Assembly (NCBI GenBank): GCA_963751335.1
Contig: CAVVUB010000001.1
Span: 1 to 64,000, forward strand
DNA length: 64,000 bases
Source of the DNA: Bog-473 sp963751335
GTDB taxonomy: Bacteria; Actinomycetota; Acidimicrobiia; Acidimicrobiales; RAAP-2
Reading direction: 5' to 3'
The notes under the pieces were generated by a model. It was not told where the DNA came from. It made no database searches and saw only the letters and a list, made by a program, of their open reading frames with translations. Positions 8,597 to 18,772 of this stretch are shown here, one piece after another. The position numbers and the translations under genes were made by a program. Numbering within the stretch: the stretch's first letter is position 1; every line of letters begins with the position of its first letter.

Positions 8597-9362
8597 TCAA
8601 TCGGCGAACGACGCGTCGTTCAATCTGGGGAGCAGGCGATAGACGATGAAACCCGGAAACCCCTTCACGTCCTCGAGATCGTCCGGAAAGCGCACGAGCG
8701 CGGTCCGGGACTCGGCCGTGGCTCCGCGATTCGATCTATTACGAAGCCGGCGTCAGCGAAAGCCGCTACCACGACAGACAGGGGTCGGCGCCAAAAGTGC
8801 TGGGTCGCCTCGACGGTGCCCTTCTGCCATGTTTCGGTGACCAGCTCCGTGTCGAAGTAGCCGCCGTTCTGGGAGGGCAGTGAAGGAGCGAACGGGTGAT
8901 CGAGCGAGAGCACGAGCCATCCTGTTGAGCGAAGCGCACTCCGGAACGAGCGCAAGGGCACGTCCCAATCGCTGAGGTAGTGGAGAGCCAGCGAGCAGGT
9001 GATCCCATCGACTGTCCCGGGTTCGATCGGGAGGGGTTCGGCGAGATCGGCCACAAAATGCGTCCCCGCTTGCCGCAGCGCCGCTGTGCTTCCTCGACCA
9101 TCGCTGGACTCAGGTCGATCCCCGTGACGTCTGCACCTTCGTCGAGCGGCCATTCGCACTGCGCCCCCGATCCACATGCCGCGTCCAGCACGACCTTTCC
9201 TGAAAGTGGTCGAGGAACCAAAGAGCGAAGGGCTGGACGCTCAAGAAGGCCGTTGAATGGTCCGTCGTCAGTGGTCGACGCCCATACCGGGGCCAAGCGG
9301 TCATACGCTTCTCTGGTGAGCCGAGTGTGTTCCGCCTGGCTCGTCGGTGGTTCGGAGATCAT
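8597..9362 (-). CDS. class I SAM-dependent methyltransferase, frame-disrupted
   Basis: Three segments in different frames reconstruct one protein. ATG at 9362 opens MISEPPTSQAEHTRLTREAY and runs through motif I VVLDAACGSGAQ and VTGIDLSPAMVEEAQRR. Near 9080 the frame changes and continues HFVADLAEPLPIEPGTVDGI, LALHYLSDWDVPLRSFRSAL and VLSLDHPF. Near 8700 a second change leads to ALVRFPDDLEDVKGFPGFIV and a stop at 8597. Joined, the length is about 250 residues, normal for the family. Sequencing error is more likely than decay because the reading resumes cleanly each time, but a real pseudogene cannot be excluded in this accessory zone. Confidence 0.75.
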
Positions 9363-9420
9363 CCAGGGCTTTGTAGCAGAACCGGCGAGAGGACACCCTT
9401 CGTGCGAGCCGGCCGGGGCC

Positions 9421-9639
9421 CTAACGCGGCCTTGCCCCACCCTCAGCTTCGATGAATTCGTTGAACTTCTCCCAGCGCATCCGGTAGCGGGTGCGACCGT
9501 TGCCAGGCAGCCAGTCAATAGAGCCTTTGCTCACCTGGAGTTCGCCGAGCTTGGCGTCGTCACTCCAGACGACGAAGGTCACATCCGAATGGAGCACGAA
9601 TCGAGTGGGAAGGTCGACAGTGACGTCATGGGTTGCCAT
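9421..9639 (-). CDS. small conserved-looking hypothetical protein
   Basis: The 72-residue product starts MATHDVTVDLPTRFVLHSDV and continues with FVVWSDDAKLGELQVSKGSI and YRMRWEKFNEFIE. It is acidic/aromatic with no signal or membrane segment and reads like a compact soluble domain. ATG at 9639 is preferred over the frame extension to 9690. No function can be given. It lies just upstream of the broken methyltransferase on the same strand. Confidence 0.6.
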   Translation of the reverse strand: MATHDVTVDLPTRFVLHSDVTFVVWSDDAKLGELQVSKGSIDWLPGNGRTRYRMRWEKFNEFIEAEGGARPR

Positions 9640-9929
9640 GTCAGTGGACGGTAGTTCCTCGGTCGTCAACAGGATGCCTATGGACTGCATATTGGGCGAT
9701 CAATGGCCGCTATTCAACCCATATCACGAGTTGATGGAGCCATCTTGCGGTCGTGTCGGTGCCTCCGTTCTTGGGCACCATCGGCGAATCTCCTCGCCTT
9801 CTCGGGTTCGGAGCTCTCAGATGCCGTCTCTCTCGTTTCCTTACCGGGCACCGAGGAAATCGAGCGGGCTGATGGCTCGCTTCTGATGGTCTGCCACAAT
9901 CACTCAGGTGTATCCGGAGGATCCCCGAA

Positions 9930-10634
9930 CTAGCGCCACAAGAAAGCTTCGCCCTGTTCGATCTCGACAACACGCTCTTTGACCGCGCCGATACCTACTC
10001 GAAATGGGCCAGCTGGTATGTCGAAATGAAGGGACTTGGGCCAGAGGAGGTCGAGTGGTTCTGCCAAATGGACGAGGACGGATTCGCCGATCGGAGGACT
10101 TTATGGACCAAGGCGAAGGAGAAGCTCGGCCTGCCTGAGCCGGTCGATGAGTTACTCGCCGCGTACCGATCTGCCAACCTCGATCTTTGCAAGCCCGATA
10201 GCGCTGTGCTCGAAGCACTCGCGCATGACTCCGACAGAGAGGGGTTGGCGTATTGGAATCGTCACCAATGGTCCAATGCCGCATCAGGCTGAAAAGGCAG
10301 ATCGCCTGGGTCTGCTTCCGGCCGTGGACGCCTTCTGTGGATGGGGGAGCTCGGTGTGGAGAAGCCCGACCGGCGCATCTTTGACGAGACGATCCGGCGC
10401 AGCACGGGAGGCGATCCTCTGGATCAGGAAGCCTCCTCCGCGATGGTTGGAGATGCGCCCGTCGCTGACATCGGTGGGGGTCGGGGGGTCGGTCTGCGGA
10501 CGATCTGGCTCCACCGAGGACGGAGCTGGAACCGCATGGACGGGGACCCCCCGGACGTGACTGTGGGCTCTGTGGCGGAAGCCGTCCGACAGATCCTGTC
10601 CTGGCCCGATGAGGCAATTGCCATTGGCGGGTGA
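9930..10634 (+). CDS. HAD-superfamily hydrolase, frame-disrupted
   Basis: HAD motif I FDLDNTLFDR is present at about 9957-9986, followed in frame by a helical cap domain (MKGLGPEEVEWFCQMDEDGF). Near 10240 the frame changes to one reading WRIGIVTNGPMPHQAEKADR (motif II, TNG), and near 10340 it changes again to GVEKPDRRIFDETIR (motif III lysine) and MVGDAPVADIGGG (motif IV). All four HAD motifs are thus present across three frames, and the whole is about 230 residues, as for phosphoglycolate-phosphatase-like HAD-IA enzymes. The start codon is not clear; a GGAGG lies at 9916-9920. The substrate is unknown. Confidence 0.75.
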
Positions 10635-10929
10635 ATGCCTGGTCCGTATGCGCCATCGGAACGGTGGGACTCACTTCGACTGGGGCAGCCGGATCATCTG
10701 ACGATTGCGACGATCCCTCAAGGCCATGGCTCATTTGGCCGGTTAAGGGAGCCGGTGCTTCCGACTCGGGGTCCTACGCCGCCTCGGGCCCAGGGGTACC
10801 ACTCGACGGGGTAGTCAGCGTGCTGGCGCAGGTAGGGGCTGGTCTCGTCGGCCAGGTGGTTCACCCCAGCGATGCTAGGGCGCGTCCCGAGGAATGACGT
10901 CCCTGGGTCGCCCGTGCAAGGCTCAGCCC

Positions 10930-11699
10930 ATGGAGCTCGACCTCAAGGACAAGACGGCGCTGATCACGGGCGGAAGCCGCGGCATCGGCCTGGGAATCGC
11001 CGCCCGGTTTCTCGAGGCAGGGGCCAAGGTGATGATCAGTTCTCGCACTGCCGAAGACCTGGCCGAGGCGGCCGCAGGCCTGGTGGCGAGGGTGCACCAG
11101 AGGAGCGGGTGGCCTGGGTGGCCGGTCACGTTGGCCATCCCGAGGACGCCCAATCGTGCGTGGCCGAGACCGTGGCCCGATTCGGCGGGATCGACATCTT
11201 GGTCAACAACGCGGGGACCAACCCCTACTTCGGGCCGATGATCGATATCGACTTGGTCCGGGCCCAGAAGACGTTCGAGGTCAACCAACTCTCGGTCCTG
11301 GTCTGGACAGCCGCTGCCGTGAAGGCCGGTCTCCGGGGTTCGGTCATCAACATGTCCTCCATCGGCGGGCTCGGGGTGGAGCCCAAAATCGGGTGGTACA
11401 ACGTCACCAAGGCCGCCGTCCTGCACATCACCAAGCAGCTCTCCTACGAGCTGGCCCCCGACATCCGGGTGAACGCCCTGGCACCCGGGTTGGTCAAGAC
11501 CAAGCTGGCAGCCGCACTCTGGGAGGGGCCGGGGGAGGAGCGCATCGCAGGGCGCATCCCACTGCGCCGGCTGGGCCTGCCCGATGACATCGCTACCGCG
11601 GCCCTGTTCCTGGCGTCCGACGCGGCCTCGTGGATCACCGGTCAGACGTTCGTGGTCGACGGGGGCACGGTCAATCGGCCGTCGGGCGGTGTCGGCTGA
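10930..11699 (+). CDS. short-chain dehydrogenase/reductase (SDR), frame-disrupted
   Basis: ATG at 10930 opens MELDLKDKTALITGGSRGIG with the TGxxxGIG cofactor motif. Near 11095 the frame shifts, and the protein continues ARFGGIDILVNNAGTNPYFG (NNAG motif), VINMSSIGG, and the catalytic YNVTK. It ends with ASWITGQTFVVDGGTVNRP, the usual SDR C-terminus. The joined length of ~256 residues is typical. NAD(P)-dependent oxidation or reduction of an unknown alcohol/ketone is expected. It lies upstream of the carboxymuconolactone-decarboxylase-like gene and ECF41 sigma gene; ECF41 factors are commonly linked to such oxidoreductases. Confidence 0.85.
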
Positions 11700-11776
11700 C
11701 CCCTTGTCACACTTCGCGGCCTGCCGCCCCGTCTCTTGGTGTTGAAGACAGAACTCCGAGCGAAAGGTTGCATGAC

Positions 11777-12373
11777 GTGGCACACATCGAGTTGGTCGAA
11801 GAGCCCAAGGGCATCATCCCCCGACTCTCGTTCCGGTACGCCAAGCGCCGGTTCGGCAGAATGGTCGAGCCCATGGGCGCGCCGCGCACCATTCGGGCGT
11901 CCTGGTTTCCATGGGAGCACTCGAGACGACCGTCCAGATGGGCTTGAAGAAGCTCGACCCGACCCTGCGCTGGCTGGCGATCCAGATGGCCGCAGCCACC
12001 ATCGGTTGCTCCTGGTGCATCGACTACGGCTACTACGAGGGCATGAACGAGGGCATCGATCCGGCCAAGGTCCGTGCCGTGGGCCAGTGGCGGGACAGCG
12101 AGCTGTTCGACCAGAGAGAGCGAGCCGTGCTCGAATACGCCGAGAAGGCCTCGGGCAGCCCGGCAGAGGTATCCGACGAGCTGGCCGCCCGGCTGCGGGC
12201 GGTGTTCAGCGACGCAGAGATCGTCGAACTCGCCGCCTGGGTCGCACTCGAGAACCTGCGGTCGCGCTTCAATGCCGGACTGGGCCTGCACAGCCAGGGA
12301 TTCTCGGAGTCCTGTGAGATCCCGCTGACATTCGCCGACAAAGCCGCGTCCTGGTCCATGCGCCGTTGCGTGA
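11777..12373 (+). CDS. carboxymuconolactone decarboxylase (AhpD-fold) family protein, frame-disrupted
   Basis: GTG at 11777 begins VAHIELVEEPKGIIPRLSFR; near 11880 the frame changes and the protein continues MGALETTVQMGLKKLDPTLR and IGCSWCIDYGYYEG. The CSWC pair followed by histidine-poor YYEG is the redox-active cysteine pair of the AhpD/CMD fold. The 3' end is also uncertain: the frame runs on into the sigma-factor gene, and a one-base change near 12350 would give a stop at 12371-12373. It overlaps the ECF41 gene, a partnership known for this sigma group, in which the CMD-like protein is a presumed target or effector. Confidence 0.78.
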
Positions 12374-13287
12374 CGCCGAGGCCGACGCGGCCACGTTCGA
12401 GGAGTGGCGCTCGCTGCTCTTCGGCATTGCGTACCGGATGCTCGGGAGCGCCGCCGACGCCGAGGACATCGTGCAGGAGGCCTCCATCCGCTGGCTGCGC
12501 CGGGGTGACGAACCGGTCCGGTCGGTGCGGGCCTACCTCGTCACCATCGTCACCCGGTTGTGCATCGACCAGCTCGAGTCGGCCCACGCCAAGCGGGTGT
12601 CCTACGCGGGACCGTGGTTGCCTGAACCGGTGGTGATGGACGAAACGTCCGCGGTGGAGCAGGCGGACTCCCTCTCGTTGGCCTTCCTCGTCCTGCTCGA
12701 GGAGCTGACTCCCTCGAGCGGGCTTCCTATCTGCTCCACGACATCTTCGGTTACTCGTTCGAGGAAGTGGCTCGCTCGCTGGGCAGGTCTGCGCCGCCTG
12801 TCGCCAGCTTGCCGCGCGGGCCCGCCAGCGCATCGAGATGCGCCGTCAGCGTTTCGACGGCGATCTGCAGCACGGCCGGGAGCTCACAGATCGTTTCCTG
12901 ATGGCGTGCGCAAGCGGCGACCTCTCGGGACTGCTCGAGATGCTCTCAGAGGACGTCGTGGTCTGGACCGACGGCGGGGGCAAAGTTCGCGCCGCCGTGC
13001 GGCCGGTGGTTGGTCCTCAGCGCAGCTCCCGATTCCTGTTGCACGTCGCCAAGAAGGTTGAGGGCGTGCCCCATGGCCGCATCCTCAACGGACAACCGGC
13101 CACCGTCTTCATGAACGGCGACGCCGTAGTTTCGGCCATGGTCCTCGACATCATGGACGGGACGATCGTGGCCGTGCGGGTGGTGTCGAACCCGGACAAG
13201 CTCGAGCGACTCGGTGCGGCCCTCAGGTCAGGCACGTGGGGGACGCGACGGATTAGGGCTGGTGCGTCTCGAGCGCCCGACGCCTGA
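12366..13287 (+). CDS. ECF41-type RNA polymerase sigma factor with SnoaL-like C-terminal extension, frame-disrupted
   Basis: The N-terminal part reads FGIAYRMLGSAADAEDIVQE (sigma region 2) and VRAYLVTIVTRLCIDQLESA. The linker contains WLPEP, and region 4 appears as YLLHDIFGYSFEEVARSLG in a second frame. From about 12800 a third frame gives RQRIEMRRQRFDGDLQHGRE and the C-terminal domain with DGGGK (about 12970) and NPDKL (about 13190). WLPEP, DGGGK and NPDKL are hallmarks of ECF41 factors, in which the SnoaL-like tail controls activity in place of a classical anti-sigma factor. Start TTG at 12366 is tentative. It follows a CMD-like gene, the usual ECF41 neighbour. The end overlaps menE convergently. 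Confidence 0.85.
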
Positions 13288-14417
13288 CCTTGCCGGCCGC
13301 CGTGCGGGGCAAGTCATCAACGATCACGAGCTCCCTGGGCGCCGCCCAGGGGGCGACGGCCTCGGCAACGATCTCGCGTAGCTCTTCGAGGGTCGGCGGG
13401 TCGTCCGTCGGGACGACCCACGCCACCACCCGCTCGCCCCATTCGGCATCGGGCCGCTTCCAGACGGCGACCTCGGCCACGGCCGGGTGGGAGATCAGGG
13501 CGCGCTCGACGCTGTCGGGCCAGACCTGCTCCGCCCCTGTGGTGATGACGTCCGCCAGCCGGCCGGAGACGGACAGACGGCCGTCGGCCCCAACGCGCCG
13601 CCGTCGCCGGTGGCGAACCACGAGGCGAGTCCGTCCGGACCTTTGACCCGACCCGTGGCGCCGTCGCGGTAGCAACGGAACAGCATCGGGGCCCGGACGA
13701 GGACTCGCCCTCCGCGGCGCCCGGCGTGGTCGAGCCGCCGGAGTTGCGGAACGCCAACTCGACCCCCTCGAGGGTGTCCCGTCGTAGACCACGCCCGATC
13801 CGGTCTCGGTCATGCCATAGGTCGTCACGGCATTGGGAGGCAGCTCGGCTGGAGGCTTGCTTCCTCCGAGCAGGATGCATTCGAACACTGATGGGTCGAC
13901 CCGCTGCAGTGCGGTCGCGACCAGCGAGACGTGGGTGGCCCGCCCGGCTCGGCCCGCCGCCTCGACGTCGTCGGCCTCGAAGCCGGGCATGACCACCAGT
14001 GGAGTCCCAGACGATGGAACGGGTCACCACGGAGAGCCCTCCGATGTGGGCCAGGGGGAGGCAGGCAAGCCACGTGTGACGTGCGGGGTCGACGGCCAGG
14101 CGGCGAGGTCGCCCGCGGCGGACGCAGCCACGGCCTCGTGCGTGAGCACGACGCCCTTGGGCTGGCCCGAGGTCCCCGAGGTCGCCACCACCAGCGCGTC
14201 GCCCGCCTCGACCGGGCAGCCCGTCCGCCAGCTTGCGTTGCTCGCCGTCCGAGCCCACGATGCGAGTCGGCCGCAGTGCTTCGAGCAGGAGCCGCTTGGC
14301 GACCGGGGGCAGCCTGGGGTCGAGCGGCGCCGCCGCATCTCCGGTGTCCCAGATCGCCCGGAGGGCGTCCACAAACCCCATCCCACCAGGGAGGTCGAGT
14401 GCAACGAGTTCTGGCAC
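13253..14417 (-). CDS. menE: o-succinylbenzoate--CoA ligase, frame-disrupted
   Basis: GTG at 14417 opens VPELVALDLPGGMGFVDALR. After a frame change near 14210 the AMP-binding signature ATSGTSGQPKGVVLTHEA is read; further segments give FECILLGGSKPPAELPPNAV and TTYGMTETGSGVVYDG, then RLSVSGRLADVITTGAEQVW, and finally the C-terminal lysine motif LPRTAAGKVRRRALETHQ. At least four frame changes separate these pieces. The enzyme activates o-succinylbenzoate with CoA in menaquinone synthesis. Its divergent neighbour is menB, 21 bases away, which supports MenE over other acyl-CoA ligases. Confidence 0.82.
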
Positions 14418-14438
14418 TGGCCAGTAGCGTAGGGCGCC

Positions 14439-15331
14439 GTGCAGACCGTCATCACTGGAAAGCCCCACGATCCTCTCGACGAGCTACGGCGCCTGCCGCT
14501 CCCCGAGTTCCAGGAACGCGGCGCCTTCAAGGACATCCGATACGAGGTCGCCGAGGGCATCGCCAAGCTCACCATCTGCCGGCCTGAGCGCCGCAACGCC
14601 TTCCGGCCCCAGACCCTCTTCGAACTGACCGACGCCTTCACGATGGCGCGCGATGACCCCGACGTCGGGCGTCATCATCCTCTGCGGCGAGGGACCCGAC
14701 GCCTTCTGCTCGGGCGGCGACCAGAAGATCCGCGGCGACGACGGATACATGGGCGACGACACGGTGGCCGAGCGGGGGATCGGGCGGCTCAACGTGCTCG
14801 ATCTCCAAGTCCTGATGCGCCGGATCCCCAAGCCCATCGTGGCCATGGTGGCCGGGTACGCCATCGGCGGCGGCCACATCCTCCACCTCGTCTGTGACCT
14901 GTCGATCGCGGCGGACAACGCCCGGTTCGGTCAGACGGGGCCGAAGGTGGGCAGCTTCGACGGCGGCTACGGGTCCTCCATCCTGGCCCGGACCATCGGC
15001 CTCAAGCGGGCCAAGGAAGTGTGGTTCCTGTGTCGCCAGTACGACGCCGCGCAGGCGCTCGACTGGGGGCTGGTCAACGCGGTCGTGCCCCTGGACGACC
15101 TGGAGACGGGAGACCGTGGCGTGGTGCCGCCAGATGCTGACCCTGTCGCCCATCGCGCTCCGCATGATCAAGGCGGGCATGAACGCCGCGGATGACGGCC
15201 TGGCCGGCGTGCAGCAGCTGGCCGGCGACGCGACGATGCTCTTCTACATGACCGAGGAAGGGCAAGAAGGTCGGAACGCCTTCGTCGAGCACCGAGCTCC
15301 GGACTTCTCCCGGTTTCCCCGCCGTCCGTGA
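14439..15331 (+). CDS. menB: 1,4-dihydroxy-2-naphthoyl-CoA synthase, frame-disrupted
   Basis: GTG at 14439 begins with FKDIRYEVAEGIAKLTICRP some 30 residues in, the usual crotonase-fold start of MenB. A frame change near 14660 leads to GVIILCGEGPDAFCSGGDQK, GYAIGGGHILHLVCDLSIAA and FGQTGPKVGSFDGGYGSSIL, the last being highly characteristic of MenB. A second change near 15110 leads to the C-terminal EEGQEGRNAFVEHRAPDFSR. The joined protein (~297 residues) has normal length. It closes the naphthoquinone ring in menaquinone synthesis. A TAGCGT box at 14425-14430 lies eight bases before the start, suggesting a leaderless transcript. Its stop overlaps the menA start. Confidence 0.9.
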
Positions 15332-16312
15332 ACCCACCGTTGAAGCTGTGGGTGGCCGGCGCGCGCCCGCGCACACTTCCCGCTGCGGTCGTCCCCGTGC
15401 TGGTCGGCACGGCCGTCGGGTACCAGTCGAGCGGCCGCTTCCTGCTCACGCACGCCTCGGCACGAGCTCCTGTCATGCCGCCGTGTGTGCGTCCTTCGTG
15501 CGCGAGCTGAACTGGCTCAACGCCCTCCTGGCACTGGTGGTCGCTCTCGGCATCCAGATCGGGACCAACTACGTCAACGACTACGCCGACGGCGTGCGGG
15601 GGACCGACGAGCATCGGGTGGGTCCGGTACGGCTGGTGGCGGGCAAGCTGGCCACGGTGCGCCAGGTCAAGCTGGCCGCGCTGCTCGCCTTCGGCGTGGC
15701 CGGGATCGCCGGGCTGATCCTGGCGGCCAGGGTGACTTGGTGGTTCATCCCTCTCGGCGCTGGTCTGCGGGCTCGCCGGATGGGCCTACACCGGTGGTCC
15801 TCGGCCCTATGGCTACCTGGGGTTCGGTGAGGTGTTCGTCTTCGTGTTCTTCGGACTGGTGGCGACCGCCGGCTCGGCCTACGTCCAGCACGCTCCGTTC
15901 ACCATCTCCCTCGCTGGCCACCTCTTCGCCTATTCCTTCGACTGGGCCTTCGCGCTCTGGGCCGGTGTGCCCGTGGGACTCCTGGCGGCGGCCCTCCTGG
16001 AGGCCAACAACCTGCGCGACCTCGAGACGGACACCGAAGCGGGAAAGAAGACCCTGGCCGTACGCCTCGGGCGACATGGCGCCGGTCTGCTCTACACCGG
16101 CCGCTGATGGCCGCGGCGCGTGGGCGTCGGCATCGTGGCTCACTACGAGGCGTGGGCGCTGATCGCCCTGGCCGCCGTCCCCCTCGCCGTCGCTCCCGTA
16201 CGCCTGGCCCTGAGCGACAAGCAGGGCCGGGAACTCCTGCCCATGCTCGGGGGACACGGCTCGTCTGCAGATCGTGGGCGGTCTGCTGCTGGCCCTCGGT
16301 GTGCTCCTGTGA
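15328..16312 (+). CDS. menA: 1,4-dihydroxy-2-naphthoate polyprenyltransferase, frame-disrupted
   Basis: GTG at 15328 (overlapping the menB stop) opens with LKLWVAGARPRTLPAAVVPV, typical of MenA. Later frames give IQIGTNYVNDYADGVRGTDE (the NDxxDxxxD prenyl-diphosphate site), GYLGFGEVFVFVFFGLVATA, LEANNLRDLETDTEAGKKTL (second aspartate motif) and a final LQIVGGLLLALGVLL with stop at 16310-16312. At least four frame changes are needed. The product is a multi-spanning UbiA-family membrane enzyme that attaches the polyprenyl side chain to the naphthoate ring, giving demethylmenaquinone. Confidence 0.88.
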
Positions 16313-16321
16313 CTCGAAGGC

Positions 16322-17104
16322 TCAACGGGGATCGACGGCGCGAGCCAATGCGACACCAGCCGCGCCGACTGGCGCGGGCTGGGCAAGGTGGGCGGCGTGT
16401 CCGCCACCGGGGACCAGCGAGGCCACGCCGTGCGGGGCAAGGCGGGCCAGGCGCACGGCATGGCCGGCGAAGCGGACGTCGTCTGTCCCCGCCAAGGCCA
16501 GGACCGGGCGGCAGAGCGAGCCAGGCGGTCCCACGAGCGGCACCTGGGTGCCCGTTCCGCAGAGGCGCAGGCTCGAGGCCAGGCCCTCGCCGTGTTGCGC
16601 AGGCGCTCGCTCCGGTCGGCCGCACCCGTCTCCGGCAGCCGGTTGAACATCGGGCCGCTGAGCCAGCGATCGATGAACGCCTCCACGTCGCCCGAGGCCT
16701 CGAGCTGGTCCGCCATGGCCTCGTCGGCCGGACGGCGTCGCGCCCGCAGGTCCGTCGTCCTCGATGCCCGCCGTCACCCCGATGAACACCAGCGTGGCCG
16801 AGGGCCAGGTCGACTCCAGGCGCGACGTGCGAGGGCGAGCGCGCGCCGAGCGAGTAGCCGATCAGGTCACAGGGCTCGTCCCCGAGAACGCCCCGTACCG
16901 CTTCAGCGACCAGGCGCAGCGGTGGTCGGCAGATCGGCGCGCACGTCGCCCGAGCCGCCGTGTCCCGGGAGGTCGACGGCCACCACGCGTGAAGTCCTTC
17001 TCGAGCAGCTCGCCGAAGGCGCCCCAGAGCCGACCCGTCTGGGTGAAGCCGTGCAGCGCCACCAGCGGCGGGCCCGAGCCGCGTACCTCGACATGGAGTG
17101 GCAC
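16322..17104 (-). CDS. menH: alpha/beta hydrolase, probable MenH (SHCHC synthase), heavily frame-disrupted
   Basis: GTG at 17104 opens LHVEVRGSGPPLVALHGFTQ; other frames supply VVAVDLPGHGGSGD, then CDLIGYSLGAR (nucleophile elbow GYSLG), FIDRWLSGPMFNRLP, and finally VLALAGTDDVRFAGHA with SLVPGGGHAAHLAQP carrying the catalytic histidine. GYSLGAR plus the WLSGPMFNRLP segment is the pattern of MenH. At least four frame changes are present. The enzyme would make 2-succinyl-6-hydroxy-2,4-cyclohexadiene-1-carboxylate from the MenD product. It converges with menA and is divergent from menD, with only five bases between the two starts. Confidence 0.75.
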
Positions 17105-17109
17105 GACCG

Positions 17110-18772
17110 GTGAGCGTACAGGCCACGTTCAGCGCCACCCTGGTCGACGAATGGGTTCGCTGTGGTGTCACCGATGCGGTCATCTGCCCAGGCTCACGCT
17201 CCACCCCTCTGGCGCTCGCGCTCGCCGCTCGGTTCAAGGTGCACGTGCGTCTCGACGAGCGCAGTGCCGGCTTCTTCGCCGTCGGGCTTGCCCTGGCGAC
17301 GGGGCGACCCACCGTCATCTGCGTCACCAGCGGCACCGCGTCGGCCGAACTGCACCCGGCGGTGGTTGAGGCTCACCACGCCCGGGTGCCTCTGATCGTG
17401 TGTACGGCCGACCGGCCGCCCGAACTGCTCGATACGGGAGCGCCCCAGACCATCGACCAGGTCGGGTTGTTCACGACGGCGACGCGTTGGTCGTCCAACC
17501 CGGGCGTGCCGATGCCCGAACAGGCGCAGGTCTGGCGGCCCCTGGCCGCCCGGGCCTACTGGGAAGCGTCCGGCGGGCCAGCCGGTCCCGGTCCGGTCCA
17601 TCTCAATCTGGCCTTCCGCGAACCGTTGACCGGCACCCCAGACGATCTGCCCGACCGACCTGGCCCGACGACCGCCTCCGCCGGGCGCACGCGGCTCACC
17701 CGCTCCTGATCTGGCGCCCCTCGGGGGCAGCGGCATCATCGTCGCCGGCGGCCTGACTCCCGAGCCGCCTGACGTCACGCTCGTCCAGGCTCTGGCCGAG
17801 CGCCTCGAGTGGCCGGTGTTGGCCGATCCCCGGTCGGGCTGCCGTTACCCGGGAACCATCGCCGCAGCCGATGCCATCGTCCGGACCGAACCGCCCCTGC
17901 CCCAGACCGTGCTGCTCCTGGGGTCGCCGTGGCTCTCGAAGGCCTTGGCGAGTACGTCTCCCGGGGCGCGGACAAAGGGGCGCGGGTCGTCGTCGTCGAC
18001 CCCTGGCGCCAATGGACCGACCCGACGCGGGTGGCCACCGAGTTCCATCACTGCGACGTCGACGAATGGCTGGCTGCGGCGATCGAGTCGGCGCAGCCCG
18101 GTGACCCGGCGTGGTTGGCCTCGTGGCGAGCCATGGAGGACGCAGCGCAGGCCGCCATCGACGCGACGCTGGCCGACGAGCTGAGCGAGCCCCACGTGGC
18201 GCGGCCGATCTACGCCCATGCGGCCAGACAGCGGCGCCACCGTGGTCGTGGCGGCGTCCATGCCCATCCGAGATCTCGAGTGGTATGCGGCGCCGCAGCC
18301 GTCGCCACCCCGCGTACTGGCCAACCGCGGTGCCAACGGCATCGACGGCGTCGTCTCGACGGCTCTGGGTGTGGCCGCGGCCGCTCGACACGGGCTCGAC
18401 CATCGCCCTCATGGGGGACTTGGCCTTCCTGCACGACGTCTCAGGCTTGGTCAACCTCGACCATGCCGCTCCATGCACGTTCGTCGTCGTCGACAACGGC
18501 GGGGGAGGGATCTTCTCGTTCCTGCCCCAGGCGGGCGCGCTCGAACCTGAGGTCTTCGAGCGCCTCTTCGGAACGCCGCCGCGTAGTGACATCGCTGCGG
18601 TGGCGCGCGGGTTCGGTCTGCACCGTGCACGAAGTCACGACGGTGGACGAGTTGAAGGCCGCCCTGGACCAGCCTGCTCCTGCCGTGATCCATGTCCGGG
18701 TGCCGGGACGAGACGGAGAACGTCGCCCTGCACGATGCGATCAATCAGGCGGTCCGTCGCGAGCTTGGGTAA
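17110..18772 (+). CDS. menD: 2-succinyl-5-enolpyruvyl-6-hydroxy-3-cyclohexene-1-carboxylate synthase, frame-disrupted
   Basis: GTG at 17110 gives the MenD N-terminus with VTDAVICPGSRSTPLALALA, then DERSAGFFAVGLALATGRPT (the catalytic glutamate region) and LIVCTADRPPELLDTGAPQT. After frame changes near 17705, 17950, 18230, 18400 and 18620 the protein continues GLTPEPPDVTLVQALAERLE, ANRGANGIDGVVSTALG and STIALMGDLAFLHDVSGL with VVDNGGGGIFSFLPQ (thiamine-diphosphate site), ending ENVALHDAINQAVRREL at 18772. It performs the thiamine-diphosphate-dependent condensation of isochorismate and 2-oxoglutarate. Full length is about 550 residues, as expected. Confidence 0.9.

Noticed and set aside
9703..9933. 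Possible gene between the small hypothetical gene and the HAD hydrolase
   Set aside because: The open frames on both strands have no family resemblance or ribosome site, and none connects with the HAD frame.
14439..18772. Programmed frameshifting in the men genes
   Set aside because: Breaks are numerous, at different sites, in both directions and without slippery heptamers or shared signals; assembly error explains them better.
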